Positions 26,322 to 34,678 of a stretch of 43,376 nt of DNA are shown here, in pieces. This DNA comes from an uncultured Rivibacter sp. (GTDB lineage Bacteria > Pseudomonadota > Gammaproteobacteria > Burkholderiales > Burkholderiaceae). The translations under genes were made by a program, and so were the position numbers. The notes under the pieces are model-generated. The model saw nothing but the letters and a program-made list of their open reading frames with translations. It had not been told where the DNA came from and ran no database searches. The stretch is taken from NCBI GenBank assembly GCA_946480925.1, contig CAMLLU010000047.1, forward strand, positions 1 through 43,376. Reading direction: 5' to 3'. Each line of letters opens with the position of its first letter. Within the stretch, counting starts at the first letter, position 1.

Positions 26322-28805
26322 ATGTCCAGCAGCGCCGTCGCCCCTGTCTCCACCCTGGGTCGCTTCGAGTTGAAGCGCGTGCTGGGCCGTGGCGCCCAGA
26401 GCACCGTGTGGCTCGGCTTCGACCCCCGCCTGGAGCGCGAGGTCGCCATCAAGCTGATGCGCCTGCCGGCACACGACGCCGGCGGCGACGCTGCCGAGGC
26501 GCTGGAGCGCTGGTTGCGCGAGGCACGCACCGTGGGGCGGCTGGCCCATCCGCACATCGTGCCGGTGTTCGAAGCCGACGTGCAGGCCGACGGCCGCGGC
26601 GCCCAGCCCTACATCGTCTTCGAATACGTGCCCGGCCAATCGCTGGCCGAAAAGCTCAAGCAGCAGGGTGCCTATGCACCGCGCGCCGCCGCGGAGCTGA
26701 TGCTCGGCGTGCTGGACGCGCTGGCGCACGCCCATGCCTCAGGCGTGGTGCACCGCGACCTGAAGCCCTCGAACGTCCTGATCGATGCGGCCGGCCGCGC
26801 GCGCGTCACCGACTTCGGCATTGCCGCCAGCCTGGGCGAGGGGGCCGGAGCCGCACCAGCCGGCAGCCCCGGTTATCTGTCTCCCGAAGCCATCAAGGGC
26901 CAGGCGCCGGCACCTTCGATGGACGTGTTTGCCGCCGGCCTCGTGCTGGCCGAGCTGCTGACCGGCAAGCCGCTGATCAGCGACGTGGACGTACCGCGTG
27001 CGATGTACCGCATCGCGCATGAAGACCTCAACCTGCCGGCCACCACGCCACAACCGGTGGACGACGGCCTGCGAGCGCTGGTGCAGCGTGCCTTGGCACG
27101 CGAGGCCACGGCGCGTTTTGCCCATGCCGGAGAGATGCGCGACGCACTGATGGCGTGGCTCGCCCCGCGCAACACGTCCGTCGAGGAAACCGGCGTCACA
27201 GTGGCCTCGGCCCGGCCCGCCGCCAGCGGCACGCTCGAGTTCCTGCTGCGCCGCATGCGCCACAAGAGCGACTTCCCGGCGCTGAGCGATTCGGTGGCGA
27301 GCATCCAGCGCGTGGCGACGAGCGAAAACGAAAGCCTCTCCAGCCTCTCCAGCGAGATCCTCAAGGACGTTGCACTCACGCACAAGCTGCTGCGCCTGGT
27401 GAACACCGCGCACTACCAGCACGCGGGGGGCGGCACCATCAGCACGGTGTCGCGCGCGGTGGCGCTGGTGGGCTTCGCCGGCATCCGCAACCTGGCCTTG
27501 TCGCTCGTGCTGCTGGAGCACATGAACGACAAGCTGCATGCCGACCAGATCAAGCAGGAGTTCCTGCGCTCGTTGATGGCTGGCACGCTGGCGTCCGAGC
27601 TGAGCCCGGTGGCCAACGAAAGCGAAGAGGCCTTCATCGGCTCGATGTTCCAGGGCCTGGGGCGCCTGCTCACCGAGTTCTATTTCCATGAAGAAGCCGA
27701 GCAGATCCGCTCGCTGGTGCACCCAGGCGTGACGATGGCTCGCGAAACACCCAGGCAGCCCATGAGCGAGCAGGCCGCATCGACCTCGGTGCTGGGCCTG
27801 AGCTACGAAGAGCTGGGCCTGGGTGTGGCCCGTTCCTGGGGCCTGCCCGACACGCTGCAGCGCTGCATGCGTGCGGCCTCCGGCGTGCCCCCCACCGAGG
27901 TGCCGAAGCAGACGCCCGATCGCCTGCGCTGGCTTGCCACCGCGGCCAACGAAGTGGCCGACGTGATGCTGCATGCCCCGCCGGAAGACGCGGCGCGCAT
28001 GGTGGGCCAGGTGGCCGAACGCCATGCCAAGGCACTGGGCCTCAAGCCCAAGGACGTGCAAGACGCCGTGGCCCGCTCGCGCTCACGCCTCACGCAGCTG
28101 GCGGCCGGGCTGCAGCTGCACCTGAAGCCTGGCTCTGCGGCCGAGCGGCTGCTCGAGCCGAAACCGCAGCAACCCAAGGATTCCGCCCAGCGTGACTCGA
28201 TGACGGACACGCTTTCACGCCATCAGCTCGAAGCCACCGCGCCGGTGCCGCTGGACGCGCTGGCGCCGCACGAAGACCCGGCGCACGTGCTGGCGGCTGG
28301 CATCCAGGACATCACCAACTCCATGGTGGCCGAGAACTTCAGGCTCAACGAAGTGCTGCGGATGATCCTCGAGACCATGTACCGCGCCTTGCACTTCCGC
28401 CGTGTGGTGTTCTGCATGCGCGACGCCAAGACGGGCAAGCTGGTCGGACGCTTCGGGCTGGGTGACGGTGCCGAACCCGTGGTGGCTGCCTTCCAGGTGC
28501 CGTTGGCAGTGAGCCCCGGCGTCAGCCCCGACCTCTTCACCGCCGTGTGCCTGAAGGGCGCCGACACGATGATCTCCGACGCCACCGGCAGCATCGAATC
28601 GCGCCTGCCGCAGTGGTTTCGCGACAAGGTGAAGGCGCCGACCTTCCTGCTGCTGCCGCTCATGATGAAAAACGCCACCTTCGGGCTCATCTACGCCGAC
28701 AAGGCGCAGCCCGGTGGCATCTCGCTCACGGAGAAGGAACTTTCACTGCTGCGCACCTTGCGCAACCAGGCGGTGATGGCGTTCAGGACGGCCAACAGCG
28801 GCTGA
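26322..28805 (+). CDS. Serine/threonine protein kinase with HDOD and GAF domains
   Basis: Protein of about 827 residues. The kinase domain (about 14-280) is complete: glycine loop LGRGAQSTVW, K44 in VAIK, H144-R145-D146 in HRDLKPSN, D164-F165-G166, and a GSPGYLSPE activation segment. An HDOD domain (about 318-515) follows, then a GAF domain (about 640-825; LRMILETMYRALHFRRVVFCM, LLLPLMMKNATFGLIYADKA). No membrane helix is visible. HDOD proteins act in bacterial signalling, often around chemotaxis, motility and cyclic-nucleotide pathways. The kinase could be controlled by a ligand bound to GAF and by the adjacent pseudokinase. Substrates unknown. Start ATG at 26322; the ATG at 26298 adds only eight residues. 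Confidence 0.9.
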   Translation: MSSSAVAPVSTLGRFELKRVLGRGAQSTVWLGFDPRLEREVAIKLMRLPAHDAGGDAAEALERWLREARTVGRLAHPHIVPVFEADVQADGRGAQPYIVFEYVPGQSLAEKLKQQGAYAPRAAAELMLGVLDALAHAHASGVVHRDLKPSNVLIDAAGRARVTDFGIAASLGEGAGAAPAGSPGYLSPEAIKGQAPAPSMDVFAAGLVLAELLTGKPLISDVDVPRAMYRIAHEDLNLPATTPQPVDDGLRALVQRALAREATARFAHAGEMRDALMAWLAPRNTSVEETGVTVASARPAASGTLEFLLRRMRHKSDFPALSDSVASIQRVATSENESLSSLSSEILKDVALTHKLLRLVNTAHYQHAGGGTISTVSRAVALVGFAGIRNLALSLVLLEHMNDKLHADQIKQEFLRSLMAGTLASELSPVANESEEAFIGSMFQGLGRLLTEFYFHEEAEQIRSLVHPGVTMARETPRQPMSEQAASTSVLGLSYEELGLGVARSWGLPDTLQRCMRAASGVPPTEVPKQTPDRLRWLATAANEVADVMLHAPPEDAARMVGQVAERHAKALGLKPKDVQDAVARSRSRLTQLAAGLQLHLKPGSAAERLLEPKPQQPKDSAQRDSMTDTLSRHQLEATAPVPLDALAPHEDPAHVLAAGIQDITNSMVAENFRLNEVLRMILETMYRALHFRRVVFCMRDAKTGKLVGRFGLGDGAEPVVAAFQVPLAVSPGVSPDLFTAVCLKGADTMISDATGSIESRLPQWFRDKVKAPTFLLLPLMMKNATFGLIYADKAQPGGISLTEKELSLLRTLRNQAVMAFRTANSG

Positions 28806-28837
28806 AGCCGCCGTTGGCATTCAGAGCATCGCAAGCT

Positions 28838-30697
28838 TCACTTCCAGGTGTCGTTCACTGTCTGTGAACCACCGGCCCCCACGGTATTGAGCACGCGGTT
28901 GGCGCCGCTTTCCCATACCACGTTGCCGCTGCCGTCCTTCTTGATGTACTTGTACTCGACGGTGGTGCTGGCGGGCAGTTGCACGTTGGACGCGCGCCAG
29001 TTGCCCAGCGTGCCGCTGCCGGATAGCCACTGCAGCGCAACACCTGCCGCCGGGCTCCAGTTGCCCAGCGCCGCGACGTTGCCGACCACGAAGATGCTCT
29101 GGCCGTAGTTGGTGTCGGCCGTTTCATTGAGGGTCACGCTGGCCGTGCTTCCTGGTGTGGAGGAGCTGCCCAGCCTGGCGCCAGCGTGCAGGGCCGCGGC
29201 GCTGTAGGCGGCCACGGTGAGTGTTGCGTTGCCGGCGCTGTCTACCGCGACCACGCTGCCCGAGCAGTTGCCGCCGCTGAAGTCACCCGAAATCACGTTG
29301 CAGTAGTTGCCCGCGGGCAGCCCGGTCTGGAAAGTGCGCGTCAGCGCCGAGCCTTCGTTGTTGATGACCACGAAGCCGAGGTTGCCGCGACCGAAGGCGA
29401 TCTGGTTGTTGCCGTTGTCCCACCAGTTGCTCACGTTCCACGCAGATACCGTGGCATTGCGAAAGCCCACCATGTTGGCGATGGGGCGGAAGCGGTGCTC
29501 GCACACCCAGCCGCCCACGCTCTGGTTGAAGCAGGCAGGGTTGGCCGCGCCGCCGTCCCACGGCCCTTTGGTGCTGCCGCTGCTGTAGTACGGGGGGCCG
29601 TAGCTGGTGTCGTAGTTGGTGGCCTTGTTGAAGGCGTAGCTCGACATCAGCGCGGGGTAGCCGTACGGCCAGGCCAGCATGAACACGTTGGCGAGGTCGT
29701 AGGTCGGGCCGTTGTGATAGGTGAGGTAGTTGCCGCCGCCGCCGTGGCCACGCTGCTTGTCGTGGTTGTCGGTGAAGGCCACCGCGCGGCTGCTCGGCAT
29801 CAGGCCCCAGCTCTCGCCGAAGGTGCGCAGGTCTGCCAGCTTGCCGCCCCCGGCGAACTTGCCGTACAGCTGCGGTCCGTAGGCGAACTCGGTCACGTTG
29901 ACCAGGTTGCCGTTGAGGCCGAAATACTGGCTGGGCTGCACGGCCTCGCCCGCCGCGCCGATCACCTCGAGAAACCAGTACGGCTTGTTGGCCACGCGCG
30001 AGTTGACGTTGTCGATGATCGCGCCGAGGTCGGTGGGGCTGATGTGCTTGGCCGCGTCGACACGGAAGCCCTTCACCCCAAGGTTCACCATGTCCACCAG
30101 GTAGTCGGCGATCTTGCCGCGCACATAGCTTGCACCGGTGTTCAGGTCCTGCAGGCCCGAGAGCTCGCAGTTCTGCACGTTCCACGCGTCGTTGTAGTTG
30201 CTGATGCTGCACACCGGCTGGTGGAAGTCGTTGCTGCCATAGGGCACGCGCGGGTAGTTGTGGCCCGTCCAGGCGTTGCCCGCGCTCGACGTGCCGCTGC
30301 TGCCGCCCGACATGTGGTTGATCACCGCATCGACATAGATGCCCACGCCCGCCGTGTTGCAGCGGTTGACCATGTCGATGAATTCCGCGCGGGTGCCGCT
30401 GCGGCTGCGGTCGAGGCTGTAGCTCACGGGCTGGTAGCGCATCCACCAGGGGTAGGGCGCGCCGTCTCCGCTGGTCACCCAGTTGTGTTCGTTCGGCGGT
30501 GAGATCTGAACCGCGGCGAAGCCCTTCGGGCCCAGGAAGGTTTCGCATTCCTTGGCCACGTCGGTCCACTTCCACTCGAACAGCTGCACGAAAGCCGTGC
30601 GCGTTTGCGCTTGCGCGCCGCTGGCGAGGCCAAGCCCCAGGCCCAGCAACGCGGCTGCGGCGAGCCCCCTGGAGCGCCGCAAGATGGATGAGTTCAT
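28838..30697 (-). CDS. Secreted alpha-amylase, animal-like GH13, with CBM20
   Basis: Secreted starch hydrolase of 619 residues. Signal peptide about 1-30 (cleavage after AQA). The GH13 catalytic triad is D214 (GFRVDAAKH), E244 (FLEVIGA) and D313 (FTDNHDKQRGHG). The segments WVCEHRFRPIANMVGFRN and NWWDNGNNQIAFGRGN closely resemble animal amylases; R212, N311 and the Arg in CEHRFR correspond to their chloride-binding residues, so chloride dependence is predicted. A Ser/Thr-rich linker leads to a C-terminal starch-binding CBM20 (about 525-619; FVVGNVAALGNW, EYKYIKKDGSG). Start ATG at 30697 with GAGGAG six bases upstream. It stands alone, convergent with the kinase gene. Confidence 0.95.
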   Translation of the reverse strand: MNSSILRRSRGLAAAALLGLGLGLASGAQAQTRTAFVQLFEWKWTDVAKECETFLGPKGFAAVQISPPNEHNWVTSGDGAPYPWWMRYQPVSYSLDRSRSGTRAEFIDMVNRCNTAGVGIYVDAVINHMSGGSSGTSSAGNAWTGHNYPRVPYGSNDFHQPVCSISNYNDAWNVQNCELSGLQDLNTGASYVRGKIADYLVDMVNLGVKGFRVDAAKHISPTDLGAIIDNVNSRVANKPYWFLEVIGAAGEAVQPSQYFGLNGNLVNVTEFAYGPQLYGKFAGGGKLADLRTFGESWGLMPSSRAVAFTDNHDKQRGHGGGGNYLTYHNGPTYDLANVFMLAWPYGYPALMSSYAFNKATNYDTSYGPPYYSSGSTKGPWDGGAANPACFNQSVGGWVCEHRFRPIANMVGFRNATVSAWNVSNWWDNGNNQIAFGRGNLGFVVINNEGSALTRTFQTGLPAGNYCNVISGDFSGGNCSGSVVAVDSAGNATLTVAAYSAAALHAGARLGSSSTPGSTASVTLNETADTNYGQSIFVVGNVAALGNWSPAAGVALQWLSGSGTLGNWRASNVQLPASTTVEYKYIKKDGSGNVVWESGANRVLNTVGAGGSQTVNDTWK

Positions 30698-30982
30698 TGC
30701 AATCTCCTCGTTCTGATTCAACACACACGCTGGTCACAGCCAGAGCGGCGCGAATCTATGCATCAACGAGAAGGCAGGCACGCTGCGGTGCAGCAATCGG
30801 GCCTGCAATGCACTCATGCCTGCTCCGAGTAGTCACATGAACAACGTCGCTTACACGGCGAGTCGCCTGAACTACAGGCACTACAGCGGTGAGAGGAACG
30901 AGGCGCGTGAGCATCGTCCAAAGTGCAACACTTTGTCTGTTCGGCGCGAAAGGGGGGAGGGAAAGAGAGGAAGGGGGAGGGT
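30698..30982. other. Intergenic region between amylase gene and 4.5S RNA gene
   Basis: This 285-bp stretch must hold the amylase promoter and the 3' flank of the 4.5S RNA gene. I see no convincing -35/-10 pair. It contains the perfect inverted repeat listed at 30919-30935 and a purine-rich run (about 30949-30980, G/A on the plus strand). Open frames across it overlap the RNA gene and look non-coding. Confidence 0.5.
30919..30935. promoter_or_regulatory. Perfect inverted repeat upstream of amylase gene
   Basis: CAAAGTG-CAA-CACTTTG is a perfect 7-bp inverted repeat 222 bp upstream of the amylase start and 48 bp after the 4.5S RNA gene. There is no T-run, so it is unlikely to be a terminator; its symmetry and AT content suit a dimeric regulator. 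The distance from the amylase start is long, so the target is uncertain. Confidence 0.3.
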
Positions 30983-31078
30983 GACGAGCCTTTCCCCCGG
31001 CACTGAAGGCTAACGGTTAGGGCTGCTTCGTTCCCGACCTGACCCGGTTGGCCGCGCCCCCATGCGGGGAGGCCCGTC
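30983..31078 (-). ncRNA. ffs: Signal recognition particle 4.5S RNA
   Basis: The minus strand carries the conserved SRP apical domain, including GGTCAGGTC, the GGAA-like tetraloop region and GAAGCAGCC (about 31045-31021). The ends pair as a long hairpin: GACGGGCCT with CCCC at the 5' side against GGGG and AGGCTCGTC at the 3' side, which sets the boundaries near 31078 and 30983, about 96 nt. It forms the SRP with Ffh to target nascent membrane proteins. A TACAAT -10 lies 8 bp before the predicted 5' end. Confidence 0.92.
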
Positions 31079-31085
31079 ACGCGTG

Positions 31086-31091
31086 ATTGTA
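31086..31091 (-). promoter_or_regulatory. -10 element of the 4.5S RNA gene
   Basis: Minus-strand TACAAT at 31091-31086 (five of six matches to TATAAT) places the transcription start at about 31079, within a base of the RNA 5' end deduced from helix pairing. The -35 is not clear. Confidence 0.65.
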
Positions 31092-31162
31092 GGCCAGGGT
31101 CAATGCACGGCTCGGTGCAAGGGGCGATCGTGAAAGAAAACGCGTGTCCGAGCCGGTGAGAC

Positions 31163-32281
31163 TCAACGCAGTTGCAGGTCGTCGTCGCCGAATTCGACGC
31201 TCAGCGGTTCGATGAGCAGCTTCTTCGGGCCGGCTTCCACCGTGCCGGCCACCAGCGCATGAATGCCCTGCGCCTGTGCGATCTCGACGGTGTGTTGCGC
31301 ATCGGCCGCCTTCACGAAGAGCGCAAAGCCGGCGCCCATGTTGAGCGTGCTGTAGGCCTCGCGATCGTCCTGCTTGGCGTGCTGCTGGATGAAGCGCAGA
31401 ACCGGCGTCACCTCGGGCACGCTGTGGATGCGGTAGGTGAAGGACGCAGGGTGCCGCAACAGCTTGCGCCAGCCGTGGCCGGTGATGTTGGCGCAGTAGT
31501 GCGGCGTGATGCCGGCCTTGTAAAGCGCTTCGGTGACCGGCGAATACAGCACGGTGGGCGCGAGCAGCGCCTCGCCATAGTTCAACGAAGAGGTCACCGG
31601 CGTGAGGTAGCCCTGCGGCAGGCGCTCGACCAGCTTGCGCGCGAGGCTCAGGCCGTTGGCATGGATGCCGCTGGAAGCCAGCAGCACGATCGCATCGCCG
31701 GCGCCGAGCTTGTCGCCCACCGAAAGTCGCTCTTTCGGATTGATGATGCCGGTGCACGAGGCCGCGAGGTCGATGCGGCCTGCCTCCACGATGCCGGCCA
31801 GCGCGGGTGTTTCGCCGCCGCCCCAGGCCACGCCGCACACGTCGCAGGCGCGCTTCCAGCCAGCCACCAGCGCCTGTGCACGTTGCGCATCGCCGAACCA
31901 GTCAGAGCCGCCCGCGGCCCAGTAGGCCTGCACCACCAGCGGCGTGGCGCCCACGGTGATGAGGTCGTTGATCGCCATCGCGATGGTGTCTTGCGCGATG
32001 CCGTCGTAGTAGCTGCGGCCGGTAAGCTTGGCCATCTCGTCGGCCACCAATGCCTTGGAGCCCAGGCATTCGACGATGGAGGCCAGGTAGAAGGGCCCCA
32101 CGTCCACAACGTAGGCCGACTCGCCACGCGAGGCGGCCACTTCGCCGAAGCCATGGGCCGCGAGGTTCTTGGCCGTGTCTTTCGCGGCTCGCTGCGCGGC
32201 GACCTTCAGCGGGTCGATGAGGTCGTAGTTGACGCCGGCTTGTTCGTAGCTGAGCGTGTCGGTGGAGGGCTTGGAGTTCAT
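31163..32281 (-). CDS. PurM-family (AIR synthase-related) protein, diverged
   Basis: Protein of 372 residues with the PurM/AIR synthase fold. Matching segments are LSYEQAGVNYD (N-terminus), AINDLITVGATPLVV, WGGGETPAL, LLASSGIHANGLSLARKLVE and NITGHGWRKLLR. The family's nucleotide-binding signature GTDGVGTK is missing; the aligned region reads VVDVGPFYLAS. True PurM closes the imidazole ring in purine synthesis, but this loss makes that activity uncertain; it may be a paralogue with another ATP-dependent role. Start: ATG at 32281 (GTG at 32293 possible); neither has a clear ribosome-binding sequence. Divergent from dnaX. Confidence 0.8.
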   Translation of the reverse strand: MNSKPSTDTLSYEQAGVNYDLIDPLKVAAQRAAKDTAKNLAAHGFGEVAASRGESAYVVDVGPFYLASIVECLGSKALVADEMAKLTGRSYYDGIAQDTIAMAINDLITVGATPLVVQAYWAAGGSDWFGDAQRAQALVAGWKRACDVCGVAWGGGETPALAGIVEAGRIDLAASCTGIINPKERLSVGDKLGAGDAIVLLASSGIHANGLSLARKLVERLPQGYLTPVTSSLNYGEALLAPTVLYSPVTEALYKAGITPHYCANITGHGWRKLLRHPASFTYRIHSVPEVTPVLRFIQQHAKQDDREAYSTLNMGAGFALFVKAADAQHTVEIAQAQGIHALVAGTVEAGPKKLLIEPLSVEFGDDDLQLR

Positions 32282-32348
32282 GGCAGCGGGCACGTCGACG
32301 GAACGCAGGATTATCGGCCAGCACGCATGGTGACCCTCGGGCGGCCCG

Positions 32349-32354
32349 TAGAAT
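32349..32354 (+). promoter_or_regulatory. Candidate -10 of dnaX
   Basis: TAGAAT ends 7 bp before the dnaX ATG at 32362, so transcription would start at or next to that codon, giving a leaderless or nearly leaderless mRNA. No ribosome-binding sequence is seen upstream of the ATG. The -35 is weak (a GGTGAC-like sequence is too close). Confidence 0.35.
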
Positions 32355-32361
32355 GCCCCGC

Positions 32362-34248
32362 ATGAGTTATATCGTCCTGGCCCGCAAATACCGCCCGCTC
32401 AACTTCGAGCAGATGGTGGGCCAGGAGCACGTGGTGCAGGCGCTTTCGAACGCGCTCACGCAGCAGCGGTTGCACCATGCCTATCTCTTCACCGGCACGC
32501 GCGGCGTGGGCAAGACCACCGTCTCGCGCATCCTGGCCAAGTCGCTCAATTGCACCGGTACCGATGGCAGCGGCGGCATCACGGCGCAACCGTGTGGCAC
32601 ATGCGACGTCTGCCGTGACATCGACAGCGGCCGCTTCGTCGACTACGTGGAGCTCGACGCCGCCTCGAACCGAGGCGTCGAAGAGATCTCGCAGTTGCTG
32701 GACCAGGCGGTCTACAAGCCGGTGGTGGGGCGCTTCAAGGTCTACATGATCGACGAAGTGCACATGCTCTCGACCACCGCTTTCAATGCGATGTTGAAGA
32801 CGCTGGAAGAGCCGCCCGAGTACCTGAAGTTCGTGCTGGCCACGACCGACCCGCAGAAGGTGCCGGTGACCGTGCTGTCGCGCTGCTTGCAGTTCAACCT
32901 GCGGCCCATGGCCCCTGAGACGGTGCTCGAACATCTGCAGCGCGTGCTCGAAGCCGAAAGCATCGCGGCCGAGCCGGGTGCATTGCGGCTGCTGGCGCGT
33001 GGGGCGCGCGGTTCGATGCGCGATGCGCTGTCGCTCACCGACCAGGCCATCGCCTTTGGCGCCGGCAAGCTCGAAGAAGCCGGCGTGCGCCAGATGCTGG
33101 GCGCGGTGGACCGCAGTCATGTGGTGCGCATCGTCGAGGCGCTGGCGGCCGGCGATGGGCCGGCGTTGTTGGCCACGGTCGATGCATTGCGTTCGCTGGG
33201 CCTTTCGGCCGGCGGCACGCTCGAGGAGCTGGCCGGCATCGCGCAGCAGATGGCGGTGCTGCAGGCCGTGCCGGATGCTGCCAACCCGGCCGATCCCGAG
33301 ACGCCGACCCTGCAACGCCTGGCGGGGCTGCTGCCGGCCGACGAGACCCAACTGCTCTACAGCGTCGCGATCCATGGGCGTGCCGAGCTCTCGCTGGCGC
33401 CCGACGAATACAGCGGCCTCGTGATGGTGCTGCTGCGCCTGCTGGCCTTCAAGCCGCAAGGCGAGCAGCCGAGCGCATCGCCGGTGCGGCCGGCGGCTGG
33501 CGCCGCTGCATCGCCTGTGGCTTCTGCCACGGCCGCGGCGCCGATGGCTCAGCCACCCAAGGCGTCGGTCGTGCAAGGACCGGCGATGGCGTCGAGTCCT
33601 GTGCAAACCGCACCACGCAGTGCCGCGCTGCGTGCGCCGGTGGCACCCAGCCGCACGAGCAGCGCGGCCGAAGTCCCGCCGTGGGTGGATGCACCGTTGC
33701 CTGACGACGATGCGGCGGTGCAGGCGAGCGAGCCACCACAGCAGGAGCCGCCGCCGGTGGCCAGCGAGATCATCGTGCCTCGGGTTGCACCAGTGCCTCG
33801 CACTGCCGAACCTGCGCCCGCAGCGCCGGTGTTGTCGCCGGCCGAGCAGGCACTGGGCGACCGCTGGGCGGCGCTGGTGCGCTCGCTCATCGAAGCCGGT
33901 GCCATCGGTGCGCTGGTGCGCGAGCTTGCAATGCAGGGCCAGTGCGTGGCCATCGAGCCCGGCCAGGACACCGAGCTGTGGCGTCTGCGCGTGGAACGCG
34001 AGACGTTGCGCGGCGGCACGAACCGCGAGCGGCTGGAGGCGGCCATTGCCAAGGTGCTCGGCCATGCCGTGAAGCTGGAGCTCGAAGCCGGCCCGGTGGT
34101 GGACACGCCGGCCATTCGCGATGCGGCCGAGCGCGAACGGCGCCAACGTGCTGCCGAGGAACTGATCCAGAACGACCCGATGGTGCTTTCGCTGATGCAG
34201 CAGTTCAAGACGGCGCGCATCGTGCCCGGGTCCATCAAACCCATTTGA
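32362..34248 (+). CDS. dnaX: DNA polymerase III subunit tau (DnaX)
   Basis: Clamp-loader ATPase of 628 residues. Walker A GTRGVGKT at 45-52, zinc-binding Cys 64, 78, 81 and 84 (QPCGTCDVC), Walker B DEVHML at 131-136 and sensor 1 LATTDPQKVP are intact. After the AAA+ and collar region comes a Pro/Ala-rich linker (about 375-490), then a domain that would bind the polymerase alpha subunit. I found no A-rich frameshift site for a gamma form, so probably only tau is made. ATG 32362 (MSYIVLARKYRPL) is preferred over ATG 32353, which overlaps the -10. Confidence 0.96.
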   Translation: MSYIVLARKYRPLNFEQMVGQEHVVQALSNALTQQRLHHAYLFTGTRGVGKTTVSRILAKSLNCTGTDGSGGITAQPCGTCDVCRDIDSGRFVDYVELDAASNRGVEEISQLLDQAVYKPVVGRFKVYMIDEVHMLSTTAFNAMLKTLEEPPEYLKFVLATTDPQKVPVTVLSRCLQFNLRPMAPETVLEHLQRVLEAESIAAEPGALRLLARGARGSMRDALSLTDQAIAFGAGKLEEAGVRQMLGAVDRSHVVRIVEALAAGDGPALLATVDALRSLGLSAGGTLEELAGIAQQMAVLQAVPDAANPADPETPTLQRLAGLLPADETQLLYSVAIHGRAELSLAPDEYSGLVMVLLRLLAFKPQGEQPSASPVRPAAGAAASPVASATAAAPMAQPPKASVVQGPAMASSPVQTAPRSAALRAPVAPSRTSSAAEVPPWVDAPLPDDDAAVQASEPPQQEPPPVASEIIVPRVAPVPRTAEPAPAAPVLSPAEQALGDRWAALVRSLIEAGAIGALVRELAMQGQCVAIEPGQDTELWRLRVERETLRGGTNRERLEAAIAKVLGHAVKLELEAGPVVDTPAIRDAAERERRQRAAEELIQNDPMVLSLMQQFKTARIVPGSIKPI

Positions 34249-34266
34249 TCCGGAAGGACTGAAATC

Positions 34267-34593
34267 ATGATGAAAGGGCAACTCGCCGGCCTGATGAAGC
34301 AGGCCCAAGCGATGCAGGACAACCTGAAGCGCGCGCAGGAAGAGCTGGCGCAGATCGAGGTCGAGGGCCAGTCTGGCGCCGGGCTCGTGAAGGTGGTGAT
34401 GACCTGCAAGCACGACGTGAAGCGCGTGAGCATCGACCCCAGCCTCCTGGCCGACGACAAGGACATGCTCGAAGACCTGGTGGCCGCCGCCTTCAACGAC
34501 GGCGTGCGCCGTGCCGAAGAGGTGAGCCAGGAAAAGATGGGCAAGCTCACGGCTGGCATGCCGCTGCCGCCTGGCATGAAGTTTCCGTTCTGA
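34267..34593 (+). CDS. ybaB: YbaB/EbfC nucleoid-associated protein
   Basis: Small DNA-binding protein of 108 residues. [26 protein letters not shown], the central [22 protein letters not shown] and C-terminal [11 protein letters not shown] match the YbaB family. It coats DNA as a dimer. It follows dnaX by 18 nt in the widely conserved dnaX-ybaB-recR order. The first of two adjacent ATGs is chosen; GGAAGGA precedes it. Confidence 0.96.
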   Translation: MMKGQLAGLMKQAQAMQDNLKRAQEELAQIEVEGQSGAGLVKVVMTCKHDVKRVSIDPSLLADDKDMLEDLVAAAFNDGVRRAEEVSQEKMGKLTAGMPLPPGMKFPF

Positions 34594-34596
34594 TGA

Positions 34597-34671
34597 CTCC
34601 CCCCCGTAGCGGCTTGTGCCGCTCCCCCTCAAGGGGGCGAAGCCAGCGGACCGGCGGAGCCGGCTCCGCGG
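34597..34671. repeat. Palindromic GC-rich intergenic repeat element
   Basis: Three back-to-back palindromes lie between ybaB and recR: AGCGGC-TTGT-GCCGCT (34608-34623), CCCCC-TCAA-GGGGG (34624-34637) and the perfect 16-bp GCGGAGCCGGCTCCGC (34654-34669). Elements of this style occur as dispersed intergenic repeats in Burkholderiales genomes (from memory; not checked here). There is no T-run. It has probably inserted upstream of recR, and the open frame continuing through it from 34616 is not part of recR. Confidence 0.7.
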
Positions 34672-34678
34672 CTTCTGC

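Noticed and set aside
30814..31080. Open frames across the 4.5S RNA region
   Set aside because: The conserved SRP RNA core and matching end pairing explain this sequence; the peptides show no family.
32362..34248. Programmed frameshift site producing a gamma form of DnaX
   Set aside because: No A-rich slippery heptamer was found in the region between the ATPase and C-terminal domains.
34616..34678. N-terminal extension of RecR starting at 34616
   Set aside because: The sequence is the palindromic repeat element and makes the protein longer than the family.
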